NCBI GenBank assembly: GCA_033182465.1
Contig: CP137326.1
Location: 2,139,501-2,203,500 of the forward strand
Length of the DNA stretch: 64,000 nt
DNA from: Sanghuangporus weigelae
Lineage: Eukaryota; Basidiomycota; Agaricomycetes; Hymenochaetales; Hymenochaetaceae
Reading direction: 5' to 3'
Below, in pieces: positions 46,485 through 58,319 of the stretch. The first letter of the stretch is position 1, and every line of letters begins with the position of its first letter. Both the position numbers and the translations under genes were made by a program. The notes beneath the pieces are model-generated. The model did no database searches. It saw only the letters and a list, made by a program, of their open reading frames with translations, and was not told the DNA's origin.

Positions 46485-46800
46485 TTTGAAGAGGATATGG
46501 TTCTCGATGAGGGCTTCCTGGGGTCGTACAAGTGGATAATATTAATGTTCGATCTAAGAATGTGACTGGAAAACAATACGACGGATTCTGGCACCCTACG
46601 TTCTATTCTATGAAAATGCTCGTCGCGATGCTGCATGCCAAATTCCCTTTCCCTCCTGGTCAGTCGTTCTTCAACGCACCTCCTGCGGTTCTCGTCTTCC
46701 GTTCACCGGACCTGATAAACTCCACTTGCGACTTTTTCGACCTCACACGCGGCATCAAAAGTATGCCTATGATGGTCTGACAAAGAAGACAGCTTCGTCA
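46485..46800. repeat. Module X, unit 7-8 (shortened)
   Basis: Keeps FPPGQSFFNAPPAVLVFRSPDLINSTC in a plus frame, closest to the unit 2-3 copy; the 3' half of the module is missing. Confidence 0.5.
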
Positions 46801-46899
46801 TTGCTGGAAGGATCATTCCTGTCTGCTGTTTTTCATGCTTTCGCTTTCGCTCTCCCTGAATCCATCGCAGTCAGAATCAAGCCGATACGGAAAATATCT

Positions 46900-47430
46900 A
46901 CTGTCTGACTTTTGAGGATGGACTGGCTCAGCAGACACCATTTCGCTTATCCTCGTATACGGCACCTTGTACTTGTTCCTTCGTTCTGTCCTCGTTCTTC
47001 TGCTTCCTTCCGGTTGAGCAACAAGTGACTTCCGAGAATAGCGAGGAAACAAAGACGGAACAAGCAATAACGCCGAGGAAAGCAATCATCGATGTAGTTC
47101 TCGGTCTCGGAAAGTAACTTAAATCTTACAGCATAACGTACAGGACTTGATCTTGGGTGAGAACCTTGGCAGGCACAAATCCTTTGAATCCAGCGGACAT
47201 TGCCAGTATTCAGTTGCCCTGTCGTGAGCAAGAATCATAGAGATAGCTCGAATGCCATTGGAATCTTGGTACGGATTGAGTGCTTGTGTATATTGTACTA
47301 CTTCACTCAGCAGACAACCATTCCCAGTTACCAAGCAGTTTTGTCGTTGAATTTTTGGACTGTCTCATACTTGGGAACGACCGGTGCAGAATCATAAGTC
47401 GCAACACACATACTGAGTCAAACAAGCCGT
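46900..47430 (-). pseudogene. DUF6533 remnant B7
   Basis: Signature region near 46970-47040, acceptor region and RDQVLYVM-like exon near 47130-47170, loop exon near 47320-47350; all in separate frames. Confidence 0.6.
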
Positions 47431-47454
47431 CCCGACCATTCTCTTCCTCGCGTG

Positions 47455-47700
47455 TGACCATCCACTCTTGGGGATGGCCTGGGACACGGTTGACGAGGCC
47501 AGCTGGGCCTCGTTCGAATACCGGCTATCTTCAAAGTTTCGAAGTGGTACGTTATGGTACTTTATACACACCGCTCACCTATTCTTCCCACCCACAATCT
47601 CTTTGTCCAGGACTGTCCAAAATCACCTTCATGAACTGTGCGCTACGTGAGTACATCATGGACCAGGAACGTTTCCTCACGACACCGTGAGAATGGGTAG
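47455..47700. repeat. Module Y, unit 7-8
   Basis: Plus frame WDTVDEASWASFEYRLSSKFRS; donor-like GTACGTTATGG near 47548 and CCAG near 47610. Confidence 0.4.
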
Positions 47701-48075
47701 CTGTATCATAAAATGAAGCGTAAAGGCGGATAAAGGTGTTCGGTCATCAGTGAATTGAATTGGTGAGTCGGTAAGGACAGCGCAATTCAATTGGACGAGT
47801 CGGAAAGTGCCGGTACGGATCACGACCAGCAGTGAAGAATTTCGCGCGCAAATCACAGCTCAAGAAACACGGCCGTTCGGCAAATCATCTGCAAACACTC
47901 CGCATCGTGGATTACTGTAATATGAATAAATACGCAGTCGCAACGCGTCATCTCAAACAAGAAACTTCAGCAAAATAAATACAATCTATGTTTGGATCAT
48001 TTATTGAAACTATTCAGTCGCTGGTTCCGAGGAAGCCGGACCTAAGGGTCATGCCTCTCCGTCGTCTCCATCAAC

Positions 48076-49756
48076 TCACGTTTCACTCTGCCTGGATTCA
48101 CCAAAGTTAGGATAAGGTGGCACGGAAATAATGTAATAATTTACCTTTGAGGAGGCGCCGGTTCAGCAAAGTCAATATCGCTTATCATCCTAGATGGTGT
48201 CCTGTAGCTGGTCCCTTCGTTCTGACCTCGTTCTCCAGCTTCTTTCAAGTTGACTAACATCCGGCTACCGAGGATGGTAAGGAAAGCTGGGTTTCCGAGG
48301 GCACTTAGGATGTCTGAAAGGAACTCATTCGAGACTTCCACCCTGAACTTAAGAATGGCAAATATGCAACAGGCGATTACCCTGGGAAAGATGATCATCA
48401 AACTAGTCCCCGGAAGTGAGCTAGAGCTTACAGCATAAAATATAAGACTTGATCTCGAATGAGAACCTGGACAAGCATGAACCCCTTGAAGCCAGCAGAC
48501 ATCTTCCAGTATTCAGCTGCCTTGTAGAGAGCAAGGATCATAAGGATTGCTCCGTATGTCATTGGGACCATCCTGGTACAGAGTGAGTGCCTGATTACAG
48601 TACACCTCCTCACTCACCAGTCGACCATCCCCAATTGCCAAGGAGGATTGTTGTCATATCCGCAAGCCGTCACATTTTTGGCAAGACCACCGACAGCGAC
48701 TGAAGTCGATGTGAGCAATTCTGCGAATGGGAATGCATTGCACCCACTATGTTCTATAACGGTTCCATAGATCAGCAATCCTAACTTTAAGACTGCCTCC
48801 AGCATTAACAAGAGGGAGAGGCACATAGACAATCGAGTATCTAAACAGATATGAGCACGCTTTCTTGCTAACATAACTATCTACTTTGCGAATAGAGCGC
48901 AAGTACTCGGATCATAAGTATGTCTGCGAAGATGGTGAGTCAGTCGGCTGGAGACAAGCTTTGATGGCTCACAGTCGATCGAAATGATTGTGACCCCGTC
49001 TGATTGCTCGTCAGCGGTGTTTTCGAGAAATCGTTAGGTGTGCTCACTGGCAATATTTCTCATCCACCCGGCAAAGTTACCTGATTCGAAGTTATTCCGT
49101 TGATTCACGCATCATCGAGACTCGACCGCTCACACCTGAAATGAAGAAAATATTAGACGAAAGGCGCGAGGGAACCAGATAAACTGACATTGCAATATCT
49201 ACGCCGTATACATGCCCTTCAGTACCAGAAATGATCAGTTTTCTTGGACATGCATGAGTGAAATAGATTTCACAAAAGAGAAATGCAACCGATCCGAAGA
49301 TACCAACATATCGGTTCTGTGGTGACCATTCAACAGACATATCACTCGTGTCGAGTAGTACACACCAGAAAATATACATAGTCGACCGCTCTTTGAGGGA
49401 CCTTCTGTAGTACGCATAATAGTCGATTTAAACTCCAGATGAGAGACAAAGAGAAACTTACCCAGAAATACTTCGCCTGAAGGTCGATTCGGCTCCTGAG
49501 AACGGCATACTTGTCTAGAGAGGAATAATGCCCACCTCCTTATCGAGCGTAATGACTTTCGATACGGTCAGTATCGGCAGATACATCAAGAAATGAACTC
49601 ACGGGCATCGTAGACTAAGACGGCGACGACAGCTACTTGAAAGTACTGCCCGACCATCATTTCAGAAACCCAAAGAGGGACCTCATTAGGGTCTATAGGT
49701 TCGATCTCTGGTCGAATAGAAAGGACTCCGAGATGCTAACTGGTGGTATTAGACAT
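48076..49756 (-). pseudogene. DUF6533 copy 8, stop at codon 7
   Basis: Begins MSNTTS then TAG at 49736..49738; after that the leader HLGVLSIRPEIEPIDPNEVPLWVSEMM and all later exons, including the full-length 48-nt exon 6, are in frame. A start at the MM pair (about codon 33) would still keep helix 1, so an N-terminally shortened protein is possible. The last exon ends early (RQSET, stop at 48076). Called pseudogene with reserve. Confidence 0.65.
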
Positions 49757-49812
49757 GAGATAGGAAGGAGGAGGGCCAGGCGGGAGCTATACGTATTGCG
49801 TGCCCTTCTGTC

Positions 49813-49824
49813 GCTTATATGTAT
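49813..49824 (-). promoter_or_regulatory. TATA-like element of DUF6533 copy 8
   Basis: Minus strand reads ATACATATAAGC about 60 nt upstream of the 49756 ATG; a TATG duplication distinguishes it from copy 4. Confidence 0.4.
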
Positions 49825-50079
49825 GCACAGAAACAAAATTAACTGTGAGCGATACAGGGAAAAGAATTATTGATATTTTTGTCCCCCTATCGCATCTCGT
49901 TTAAGTATACGGGCGCAGCTGGAACACTATCGAAGCCGGAACCAATACTTCCAGCATTCATCACATGGAAGGGATCAGATTCTGTTCGATCCATCTTGTT
50001 CCGCTGAGATGCTGTCTCGTAGAGAATGTGTGGATACGAGAGACGATGACGCATCAAGGATCATCAACACAAACTTGAA

Positions 50080-50530
50080 GAAAGCTGGCCATCTATGCCT
50101 GCACTGCCTTGTCGTCAGCGGATAGGTTAGGTGAAACCTCAACGGAAAGATTCTCCTTCAGAGGCGACTTTCTAGTGGATATCTTGTTTCAGACAATTTG
50201 GATCTGGTTCGGCGCGATGGAAAGACAATAAACCTGTGCAAGTACATTGAAAACAACAATTTGAGCTCCGAGAGCACCATACAGATCGAAACGAGTGGAT
50301 GGAATCACGTACTTGCCTTACTACAGGCTTCTCGAACTAGCACTAGCACTGATGACATCTTGAGGTACGCCCTGTTCGTACCAATGCACCGCACCGCGTT
50401 GAACCCTTCTTCTAACATCTGGTATCACCTTCCACATCTGCTTCAAGTCGCCTTCGCGATACCTATACTGTATAGGTTTATGAATAGGCAACAGTTTGGT
50501 CTAGTCGACGGACTCTTCAAGCTCAGATGA
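50080..50530 (-). pseudogene. AKR fragment, unit 8
   Basis: Very similar to the unit 4 fragment. Blocks for the C-terminal TESLPD.. region, the exon junction (ACAGGCTTCTCGAACTAGCA on plus) and the LKQVWK region are visible; many frame breaks. Confidence 0.7.
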
Positions 50531-50752
50531 CGGGTGTTGCCAGTTTCACATCGCCGGGGGCCTGGGCAGGGTGGGTGAGGCAGCGCAAGGCCTGTCTGAG
50601 CTGAGCATTTGACAAAGAAGTACGTATGCGGTCAATTTTTGCATTGGGCACAAGAGCCGTACGCGTGCGCACCTCCTCCAGTTGTGACATTGAACGACGT
50701 GATGATGCTAGAAGCAGACTGTGACCACCTGTCGTTACAGGAAAGTAATGAG

Positions 50753-51789
50753 AATCACGTGATTTCACCACTTTTCTCGCCATGAGAGCCTCAAAACACA
50801 GATAAAATCATATCTCACCCAAATCTCAACGGTTTCACATCATCTAAGTTGCTAAATTCATCTTTTCGAAAGGGCTTTCGCTTAAAGAAAACTGTAGAGA
50901 AAATAGAGCGAAAAATGACCCTAAAATGGCGAAAATATCGGTTTTTGCCTCTTCCTTGCATGTGCAATTTTTTCTGTGATCCCTGCTGGTCCAGCACCTC
51001 CCCAAAGCTATCCAGAATGATAATATGATTATAAAATGAATTTACAGACTGAATTTGAGTTGGATTGTGTGCCAGAATGTGCTGCTTTGAGGCATGCCTG
51101 AATCACTCAAAACTCATCATTTCCCCCTAGCCTCCCAGGCTCCAGGAAAAATTCTTACAGGCCAGATTCATGCATGTAAATTCATTTTAGATATAATAGA
51201 CTAGGTTTATGTGCTAGCTAGGTCCTCAGCATCCACTAGTGAGCTGGGCTGAACATGAGATTCTGTTGTATGCATCATTTTAGACAGCATCTTCCCAGCT
51301 CACCAGTGGATGCTGAGGACCTAGCTAGTACATAAACCTAGTCTATTATATCTAAAATGAATTTACATGCATGAATCTGGCCTGTAAGAATTTTTCCTGG
51401 AGCCTGGGAGGCTAGGGGGAAATGATGAGTTTTGAGTGATTCAGGCATGCCTCAAAGCAGCACATTCTGGCACACAATCCAACTCAAATTCAGTCTGTAA
51501 ATTCATTTTATAATCATATTATCATTCTGGATAGCTTTGGGGAGGTGCTGGACCAGCAGGGATCACAGAAAAAATTGCACATGCAAGGAAGAGGCAAAAA
51601 CCGATATTTTCGCCATTTTAGGGTCATTTTTCGCTCTATTTTCTCTACAGTTTTCTTTAAGCGAAAGCCCTTTCGAAAAGATGAATTTAGCAACTTAGAT
51701 GATGTGAAACTGTTGAGATTTGGGTGAGATATGATTTTATCTGTGTTTTGAGGCTCTCATGGTGAGAAAAGTGGTGAAATCACGTGATT
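50753..51789. repeat. 1037-bp near-perfect palindrome (foldback element)
   Basis: Two 496-bp arms, 50753..51248 and 51294..51789, are reverse complements with about four mismatches, separated by a 45-nt spacer. The ends read AATCACGTGATTTCACCAC; the outermost 12 nt are themselves palindromic. Both arms hold the same meaningless open frame (50815..50997 minus, 51545..51727 plus). It interrupts the unit at a place where other units continue, so it is an insertion, but no clear target duplication is seen. Transcription through it would give a long hairpin RNA. Confidence 0.9.
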
Positions 51790-52054
51790 GCCAACAATTT
51801 TGCAACTAGCTGTATGTAAGTAATTATAATACTGAAGCTTCTGTCTCGGAGACCGATAAAACTAAGCTATCCTCATATAAAAGCAGATTAAAGCCTATCG
51901 CTTGAATTCATGAATCAACACAAATATATGTACGTGGCAATACATAATATCAGATAGAAATACTGCTGAGAAAATAGACACGTAGACGACAACGTCACCT
52001 CGGTGTATACATCTCAAGTAAATAGCACATTTATCAGAAAGCAGAATAAGTAAA

Positions 52055-53768
52055 TCATGCCTCCTCATTACGTCCTTCGACATCCGTTTCGCTGTCCCTA
52101 GACGATAATCAGCCTAAAGCCATCAAAGAGAAACAGAAACAAGACCTTTGTGCATTTACTGGCTCCGCGAAATCGATCTCGCTTATTGTCCGCGATGGCG
52201 ATCTGTAGCTTGTCCCTTCGTTCTGACCTCGCTCTCCGGCCTCCTTGAGGTTGAATAGCATGCGGCTGCCGAGGATGGTAAGGAAAGCAGGGTTTCCAAG
52301 CGCATTTAAGATACCCGCAAGGAAAGCATTCGAGATTTCCAGCTTGAATTGAATGATGTCGAATATGCAGCACGTGATAACGCTGGGGAAATCGGGCATC
52401 AACTCAACTAAGCTCTCGGGAAGTAACGTACAGCTCACAGCATGAAATACAGAACCTGATCTCGAATGAGAACCTTGACTAGCATGAAGCCCTTGAAGCC
52501 AGCGGACATCTTCCAATATTCAGCAGCCTTGTAAAGAGCGAGGACCATAAGGACTGCTCCGTATGCCATTGGAATCACCCTAGCATAAATTGAGCGTTTG
52601 TTAATGCTGCACACCACCTCACTTACCAGTCGATCACTCCCAACTGCCAAGGAACGAGGAGGTCTTGACCACAGATTGTCACGTTTTTAGCGAGACTACC
52701 GACGGCGACTAAAGCTAACATGAGTATTTATGCGACAGCTCAACTGATCGACTCACTACGTTGGAAAATATCCAAATAAATGACCATGGCTAACTTGAAA
52801 AGTGCCTCGAGCATTAATAGCAGGCCGAGAGATAACGACAATCGTCTATCTGTACAGCAATGAGCATGGCTCCTCGTCGACATCATTGCCTACCTTGTGA
52901 ATAGAGTGCAAGGACTCGAATCATAATCTGCAGGGGCGATGAGTAAGTCTAGGCAGAGCAGAGTTTGACGGCTTACAATCGATTGAAATGATTGTCACCC
53001 AAGCTGCTTGAACGTTAGCGATACAATTGAGAAAGATTCAATATCTGCTCACTGGCAATATTTTGAGCCCACTCAGCAAAGTTACCTGACTCGGATTATT
53101 CATTGACACATTTCAACGTTGGGACTCAACCACTCACACCTAAATTTTGAGGAAAGTATTAGGGAAAGTGCGAAAGGGAATTAGAAAAACTGACATTGTA
53201 AGGTCTACACTGTATACATTCCCTTCGACGTTTGAGTGATCAGTTTTGCGGAAATATGCGCTCACGAGTAAAGTAGACCTCACAAAAGAGAAATGCAATT
53301 GCCCCAAAAATGCCAATGTAACGGTTCTGTGACGATAGTCTCATTAGACATGTCATCTAGTTTGAGTTGAACGTACCACAAAATAGACATAGTCAACTGT
53401 ACTTTGTGGAAACTTCTGCAGGAAACCCGTAATTAGTGTAAGTCTCGACTCGAGAAAGGAAAGTATCTTTACCCAAAAGAACTTAGCCTAAAGATCCAAA
53501 CGGTTACCGATGACGATATATTGGTCTAGAAAGGGTAGTCCTCACCTCCTTATCCACCGTAATAACTATTAATGTGCTCAGTATGAGAGTAGAAATATCA
53601 GAAGATAGACTCACGAGTATCGTAGACTAAGACGGCGACGACTGCTACTTGAAAATACTGTCCAGTCGTTTTCACAGTGACCACAGACGGGACTATACTA
53701 GGATCCAATGGCTCAACCTCTGATCGAATAGAAAGAACTTCGAGAAACAGACTAGCCACGTTAGACAT
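52055..53768 (-). CDS. DUF6533 membrane protein, copy 9 (right edge)
   Basis: Diverged edge copy. Start 53768 (MSNVASLFLEVLSIRSEVEPLDP), stop 52055 (tail DSETDVEGRNEEA after a short final intron). Visible: helix 1 VLVYDT; NRYIGIFGAIAFLF; NFAEWAQNIA; WVTIISIDY; RDQVLYFML; LGSRMLFNLKEAGERGQNEG. The block matching exon 6 is 50 nt and would end in TAG, so this copy too works only if the block is skipped. Other splice sites look normal. Confidence 0.75.
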
Positions 53769-54486
53769 GGTTTGGGAAGAGAGATAACTGCTGGTGGGGA
53801 GTGGATTTCTTGAGAGTGCTTCTCCCGTTGTTATACGTTTATTATACGCGAAAGAGAGCTGGATTAGATAGGAGCAGTACACGGAGAAGGATCACTGAAT
53901 CTGACATTTCTTTTTTGTACTCTTATAACACCACGTATGATTACGTGGTCGCAACTGGAGCGGACTAGAAGTCCGAGACGGAAGTTCCAGGGTTCATGAG
54001 CTAAATCTTGAAGGAATCAGATTCTGTTCGAAGCTCTGATGAGGTGTCATCTTGCAGTGTTTGCGCGTTGAAAGATGGATACGCTCCGGAAATCATCAGA
54101 ACAAAGGAACTAGTCAACGAACGCTGCAACGAGATAATCAAGGCCCTCTGCCTTTGATGTTCTTTGTACTGAGGAGGTATCACGGGTCCCTCTGGTGACT
54201 CGTGTCGCGCCTCGGTTTCTCGGCACCTCGCGTCGGTTGCAAAGCTAGATGTACCTATCTCATCTCTGATGTTTCAAACCGCGGCTCCCGAAGAACAAGA
54301 CTGGTGATCCCTGTCGTAAAGATACATATATTCACTATTTCTATTTATTTCTCTATCGCGCTGTCGTTAGATCCTTTCAGAAACATCATTTAGAAACAAT
54401 GACTTATACAATGTCGTCTTTAATGGTTCCGCTTAATTGTCGTCCATATGAGTAAAGGAAGGCTATAGTTAGAATGCAAGTATGAG
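53769..54486. other. Between copy 9 and the AKR gene
   Basis: Holds the copy 9 promoter (TATA-like GCGTATAATAAACG on the minus strand near 53835-53850) and the 3' flank of the AKR gene. No additional gene seen. Confidence 0.4.
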
Positions 54487-55450
54487 TCACGCGGCACATC
54501 TCCATAGGCCGAGACTAAAATAGAAACGCACGAAAGCTCGATAGTGAGCACCGCCGACCGCATCCTCGATAGCCTTCATGTCTTCCACGGTCAGATCTGG
54601 CAAACTCTCGGTAGAGAGATTCTCCTTCAGACGCGACTCCTTGTTGGACGTTGTGACGGCGATGACTTGCTGAGCTTCCAGCCACTTGAAGAGGATTTGG
54701 TTCTGCGAGACCGTGGGACCGCGAGCCTGAGCAAGCTTATCGAGCGTAGTTTTGAATTTCGAGAGAACGGGCTTGATGGCTTCGTTCGTCGTGCGATTGG
54801 GAAGAATTGGAGAAAGCGTGCCGTAGGAAGCTAGCGTGATTCCTTGCTCGCGCATATAGGTAAGGAGAGGAGCCATACGAGTCGAAACGAGTGGGTGGAA
54901 TTCAATCTTTGATGCGCTGATTAGCTTAAGGGATAAGATGTTTGCATCTCTCACGTACCTGATTCACGACAGGCTTCTCAAGTCCAACACTGATAACCTC
55001 CTCCAGGTACGCCTTATTGAAGTTGCTCACCCCGATGCTACGCGTCAACCCTTTCTCCTTCACATCTACCATCTCTTTCCACACCTGCTTCAAGCCGCCT
55101 TCACGATCCTTGTGCTGAGTAGGTATATGAACAAGGAACAAATCCACGTAATCTATTTGCAGTTTCTTCAAGCTCCCACGAAGGGTATCTTCGACCGTTT
55201 GTCCCTGAGGAATCGCAGCGAGCTTTGTTGTGATGAACAGCGAGTCCCGCGGAAGGCCAGAAGAAGCGATAGCCGCGCCTACGCCATCCTCGTTGCCATA
55301 CATCTGTGCTGCGTCGAGGTGTGTGAATCCGACGGAAAGCGCGAGTTTACAGGCAGCTACACATTCTTTCTGATAGAGAGCTGTGCCCGTACCAAACGCC
55401 ATCCATGGAATTTGGATACCGTCTGCGAGCTTGTACAACTTGACTGGCAT
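54487..55450 (-). CDS. Aldo-keto reductase
   Basis: NADPH-dependent oxidoreductase of the AKR superfamily, cytosolic; substrate unknown. Exons 54959..55450 and 54487..54906 (intron of 52 nt) sum to 912 nt, 303 aa, slightly short of the usual 310-320. Starts MPVKLYKLADG. Catalytic tetrad visible: Asp46 (THLDAAQMYGNE), Tyr51, Lys76 (FITTKL) and His108 (LFLVHIP). Further family marks: GSLKKLQIDYVDL, RSIGVSNFNKAYLEE, VVNQIEFHPL across the splice junction, and the C-terminal ILFKWLEAQQVIAVTTSNKESRLKENL cofactor region (the usual 'IPKS' is VTTS). The divided fragments throughout the array derive from the same family. The open frame is continuous and the intron canonical, so it is probably functional. 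Confidence 0.9.
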
Positions 55451-56642
55451 GGTCGGTGATACTGGCGGCGGGGTGGAGACGAGGACGTGTTTGTAAGTTA
55501 AATTCTCATACTCATGTGTGTCTTAGGTTTAGTCGGTACTTATATGCCGATTAGACAGATCAAAAAGCCCGGCCCGCCTACCGAGATTTATTTTGTAAGA
55601 ATGCCTTCACTTGGAAATTACACGCAGGAAGAAATAAATTCCGGAACCGGCGGAATTTTGGTGGGAATATGAAATCAGCCAATCAGATCTAGAGCAATAT
55701 TAATTCTCACGTTCCGTTCCGCTCGCTGATTCCGACCGTTTTTAAGGCCCACTGTGACTTGTCATTTGTGCAGTCAACTCGGCGACATGTTCAGAACCGA
55801 GTAAGGCAGACTCTCTGCAGGCTCGCGGTGGCATAGATAAGAAGACATCGATATGAATGATAGACCCTGATTGACATGGTTAAGAAGATCACAGACTTGA
55901 AAAGCGATGACGGGTCGCTAACAGTTCGCTATCTCGCTGAATGGTTTCGAATCTCGTATCATGCAGCGTTAGCGTTGCTTGCAAATAATCAATCAAACGC
56001 GTACATCAGATAGGAAAAAAAGACACTGTCGTTTCTGTTCGGTCGTCTGACGGTGTGCACGCATAGGTTGTACTCGACACAACCTGAAGCACTCCTGAAG
56101 CCTGGCCCATGGATGAAGTTAAGAGAAGCTAACGGGTTCTATATCCGAAGATATGGAAATGTGCTGATATTTCTTTGTGGTGTTGGAAACCGGCGGCCTG
56201 CGGCAGGAAGAAAGATGCGTTCTCCGGGATCCCGAGACAGAATTCAGAGATCTGTGTTTCCGATCAATGGACTTGATTAGCTTGATTTCCATACCGGGCT
56301 ACAGCTGCTACAAAGTAATCGCCCGAAACAGGTTTTATATTCGTGGGAACTTTTCTTATTTCTATCGTCATTTCCAATCGAAACCATGACCAGGAACCTC
56401 GGCAAGGCGCATTAATTTTAACACTTTGACCCAGCTTGTTTTGTCGGGCTGAATGACTGTCCTCACCGAGTTATACCTATAACTGGCAAGACACGAAAAA
56501 AGCCCGGATTCAGGATCAGGAAAAACATCATCCGGTCGCGTTTGATAACTTAACGTTTAGTCCCCTCTTTCTTTTCTTCCACCATCACCTCGCCGTCCTC
56601 CTCCTTGCTTTCTTTCTGTGTAGGAGGTCTGTCACGGACAAA
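55451..56642. other. Divergent intergenic region
   Basis: 1.2 kb between the AKR (minus) and DUF6534 (plus) starts, so it should hold both promoters. TATATGCC-like sequence at about 55541 may serve the AKR. A pyrimidine-rich tract (56560-56625) precedes the DUF6534 ATG, as is common in fungal promoters. No gene recognised. Confidence 0.4.
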
Positions 56643-58319
56643 ATGAGCGCGACAACTGGGACTGTCTCGATAGACGACACCGTGCGTATGCCGTAAGAAT
56701 TATCTTGGCTTTAGCCAATTGACTTCATCGTTATGTAGTTCGGGATTATGACCCTCGGTGGACTGTGAGTACAGATACACTCTTCACCTCACAATGCGAC
56801 TTGATGTGTAAATTTACATTAGATTGGCGATGGCGTACGCTTTGTTCCGTGATGACACTTACGAAAGATAATTCGACTAATTGTTATTATGTGTTAGGTT
56901 GTGGGGATCGGGTAGCGTGCAGGTGTATTACTACTTCGACGTACGTCTCTTGTTGCTCATTCCGTACCGGAGGAGGGTATTGAACGACCGGTTCTTTTAG
57001 AGATATACTTCCGACTCTCTGTATCTGAAGGTCCAGGTCTTTGCGGTTTGGGCACTCGAGACAGTACACCAGGCATTCGTACTTGGAGCGGCGTATAAGT
57101 ACTTGGTCACTCACTATGCGGATGTAACATACCTCGAGACATTCGAAAGGTAAGATTTATGCGTGGATTATGAGATGCGAAGCTTCTCACAGCGTTCGCG
57201 TAGCATGCTATGTGACGCTATTATCTTGACTGGAGTTATTGCCGTCATCGTCCAAACGATCTTCGTTGATAGGATATATCTTCGTACGTCTCTCATCTTC
57301 ATAGCGTTTCCTACATGCTCACATTTATTCATCCCATAGTTAGCAAGAAGAATCTCACCCTTACTGGCGCAACAGCCGCTCTGGTTCTTGGTCAACTGAT
57401 CTGCACCATCTTGCACTATACCAAGGCGCATTCAGTTGCCACGTTCGACGAGCTGCGGTCCGTGCGCACCTTCATGTGGGTAGATAATGCCGTCACGGCC
57501 GCTGCAGACATTGGCATTGCTGTAACACTCCTATATCTGTTCCATACGACAAGAACTGGTTTCAAGAAGAATGACACTCTCTGTAACAAGATATTAGCAT
57601 TCGCACTTAATACCGGCGCTACGACGGCCGTAGTTGCTGTCTTGTGCTTGATAATGACGTTCGCCCTCGAGGACACGTTCGTACATCTCTTCTTTTACTA
57701 CATCCTCACGCGATGTGAGTGCTCTATTCCAATCCCTACTCTTAAACTCCGACCAGTCTCTTACGAAATGCTTGTTTACAGTATATATGAACTCTGTGAT
57801 GTCATCGTACGTGTTTCCATTGTCAGGCTCTTTTACAGGCCCCATCGACCTTACGCATCGATGCAGGTTGAATTCGCGATCGATTAAGAGCGGTGGTTCT
57901 ACTACTGATAGCTCCGGTACACCTGGCCGTAACTTCCGCATGACTGACATGCGAGATAACCGTCCTGAAGTGTCATCATACTCAATACGTGTACGTTTCA
58001 CCTTATGCACGTTCACAATTCCCCTGTTCCTAATATCGTTCTCTTCCCTGTGGCTGTTTATCTTTCCGTTTGCGTTGTCTTTTGCTATTCAGCCGGCTGG
58101 CGGACCTCGAATCGTCACGATCAAAGTAGATACAGAGACGATTTTGGACCACGAAGCGCAAAAGGTGTGTTACTCTTTCGCGTTGTTCTGTCATTCATTC
58201 ATATCGACATTTCTATTATTTTCCCTCTATATAAATAGGACATTAGTAGGCAAGATTCGGACATTGAAGGGGACGGATATGGTCCATCATACTCGCACTC
58301 AAAGGGACAAGCCATCTAG
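56643..58319 (+). CDS. DUF6534 membrane protein
   Basis: Seven-helix membrane protein of the DUF6534 family, common in Agaricomycetes; function unknown. Exons 56643..56681, 56739..56764, 56898..56940, 57001..57149, 57183..57283, 57340..57714, 57782..57806, 57867..57990, 58093..58164, 58239..58319; 1035 nt, 344 aa, all in phase. Family marks: FGIMTLG..VQVYYYFDRY; FAVWALETVHQAFVLGAAYKYLVTHYAD; a helix ending VQTIFVDRIYLLSKKN; a long segment with FMWVDNAVTAAADIGIAVTLLYLFHTTRTGFKKND and NTGATTAVVAVLCLIMTF; and LYMNSVMSSLNSR built across three exons, matching the family LYxNSLLxxLNxR motif. C-terminal tail is polar and likely cytoplasmic. Exon 3 to 4 assignment is the least certain. Confidence 0.88.

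Larger units (their letters stand above)
2484..53768 (-). repeat. Tandem array of nine DUF6533 gene units
   Basis: Nine DUF6533 genes start at 4209, 10279, 20612, 25434, 30261, 35604, 45423, 49756 and 53768, all on the minus strand. After subtracting mobile elements, start-to-start distances are about 5.4, 4.6, 4.8, 4.8, 5.3, 3.2, 4.3 and 3.0 kb. Central units repeat in order: DUF6533 gene, AKR fragment, module X, DUF6533 remnant B, module Y. The edge copies (1 and 9) are the most diverged and the central ones the most alike, as expected for an array expanded by unequal crossing-over and homogenised by conversion. Copy 6 to 7 and copy 8 to 9 lack some modules. Confidence 0.85.

Noticed and set aside
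50815-51727. Two 60-codon frames with almost the same protein
   Set aside because: They are mirror images in the two arms of the palindrome and reflect the inverted repeat, not a gene pair.
2484-53768. CRISPR-like or satellite interpretation of the repeats
   Set aside because: Repeat unit is several kb, carries introns and genes, and belongs to a eukaryote; it is a gene array.
57594-58016. 140-codon minus-strand frame
   Set aside because: Antisense to DUF6534 exons that have consistent splice phases and family motifs.
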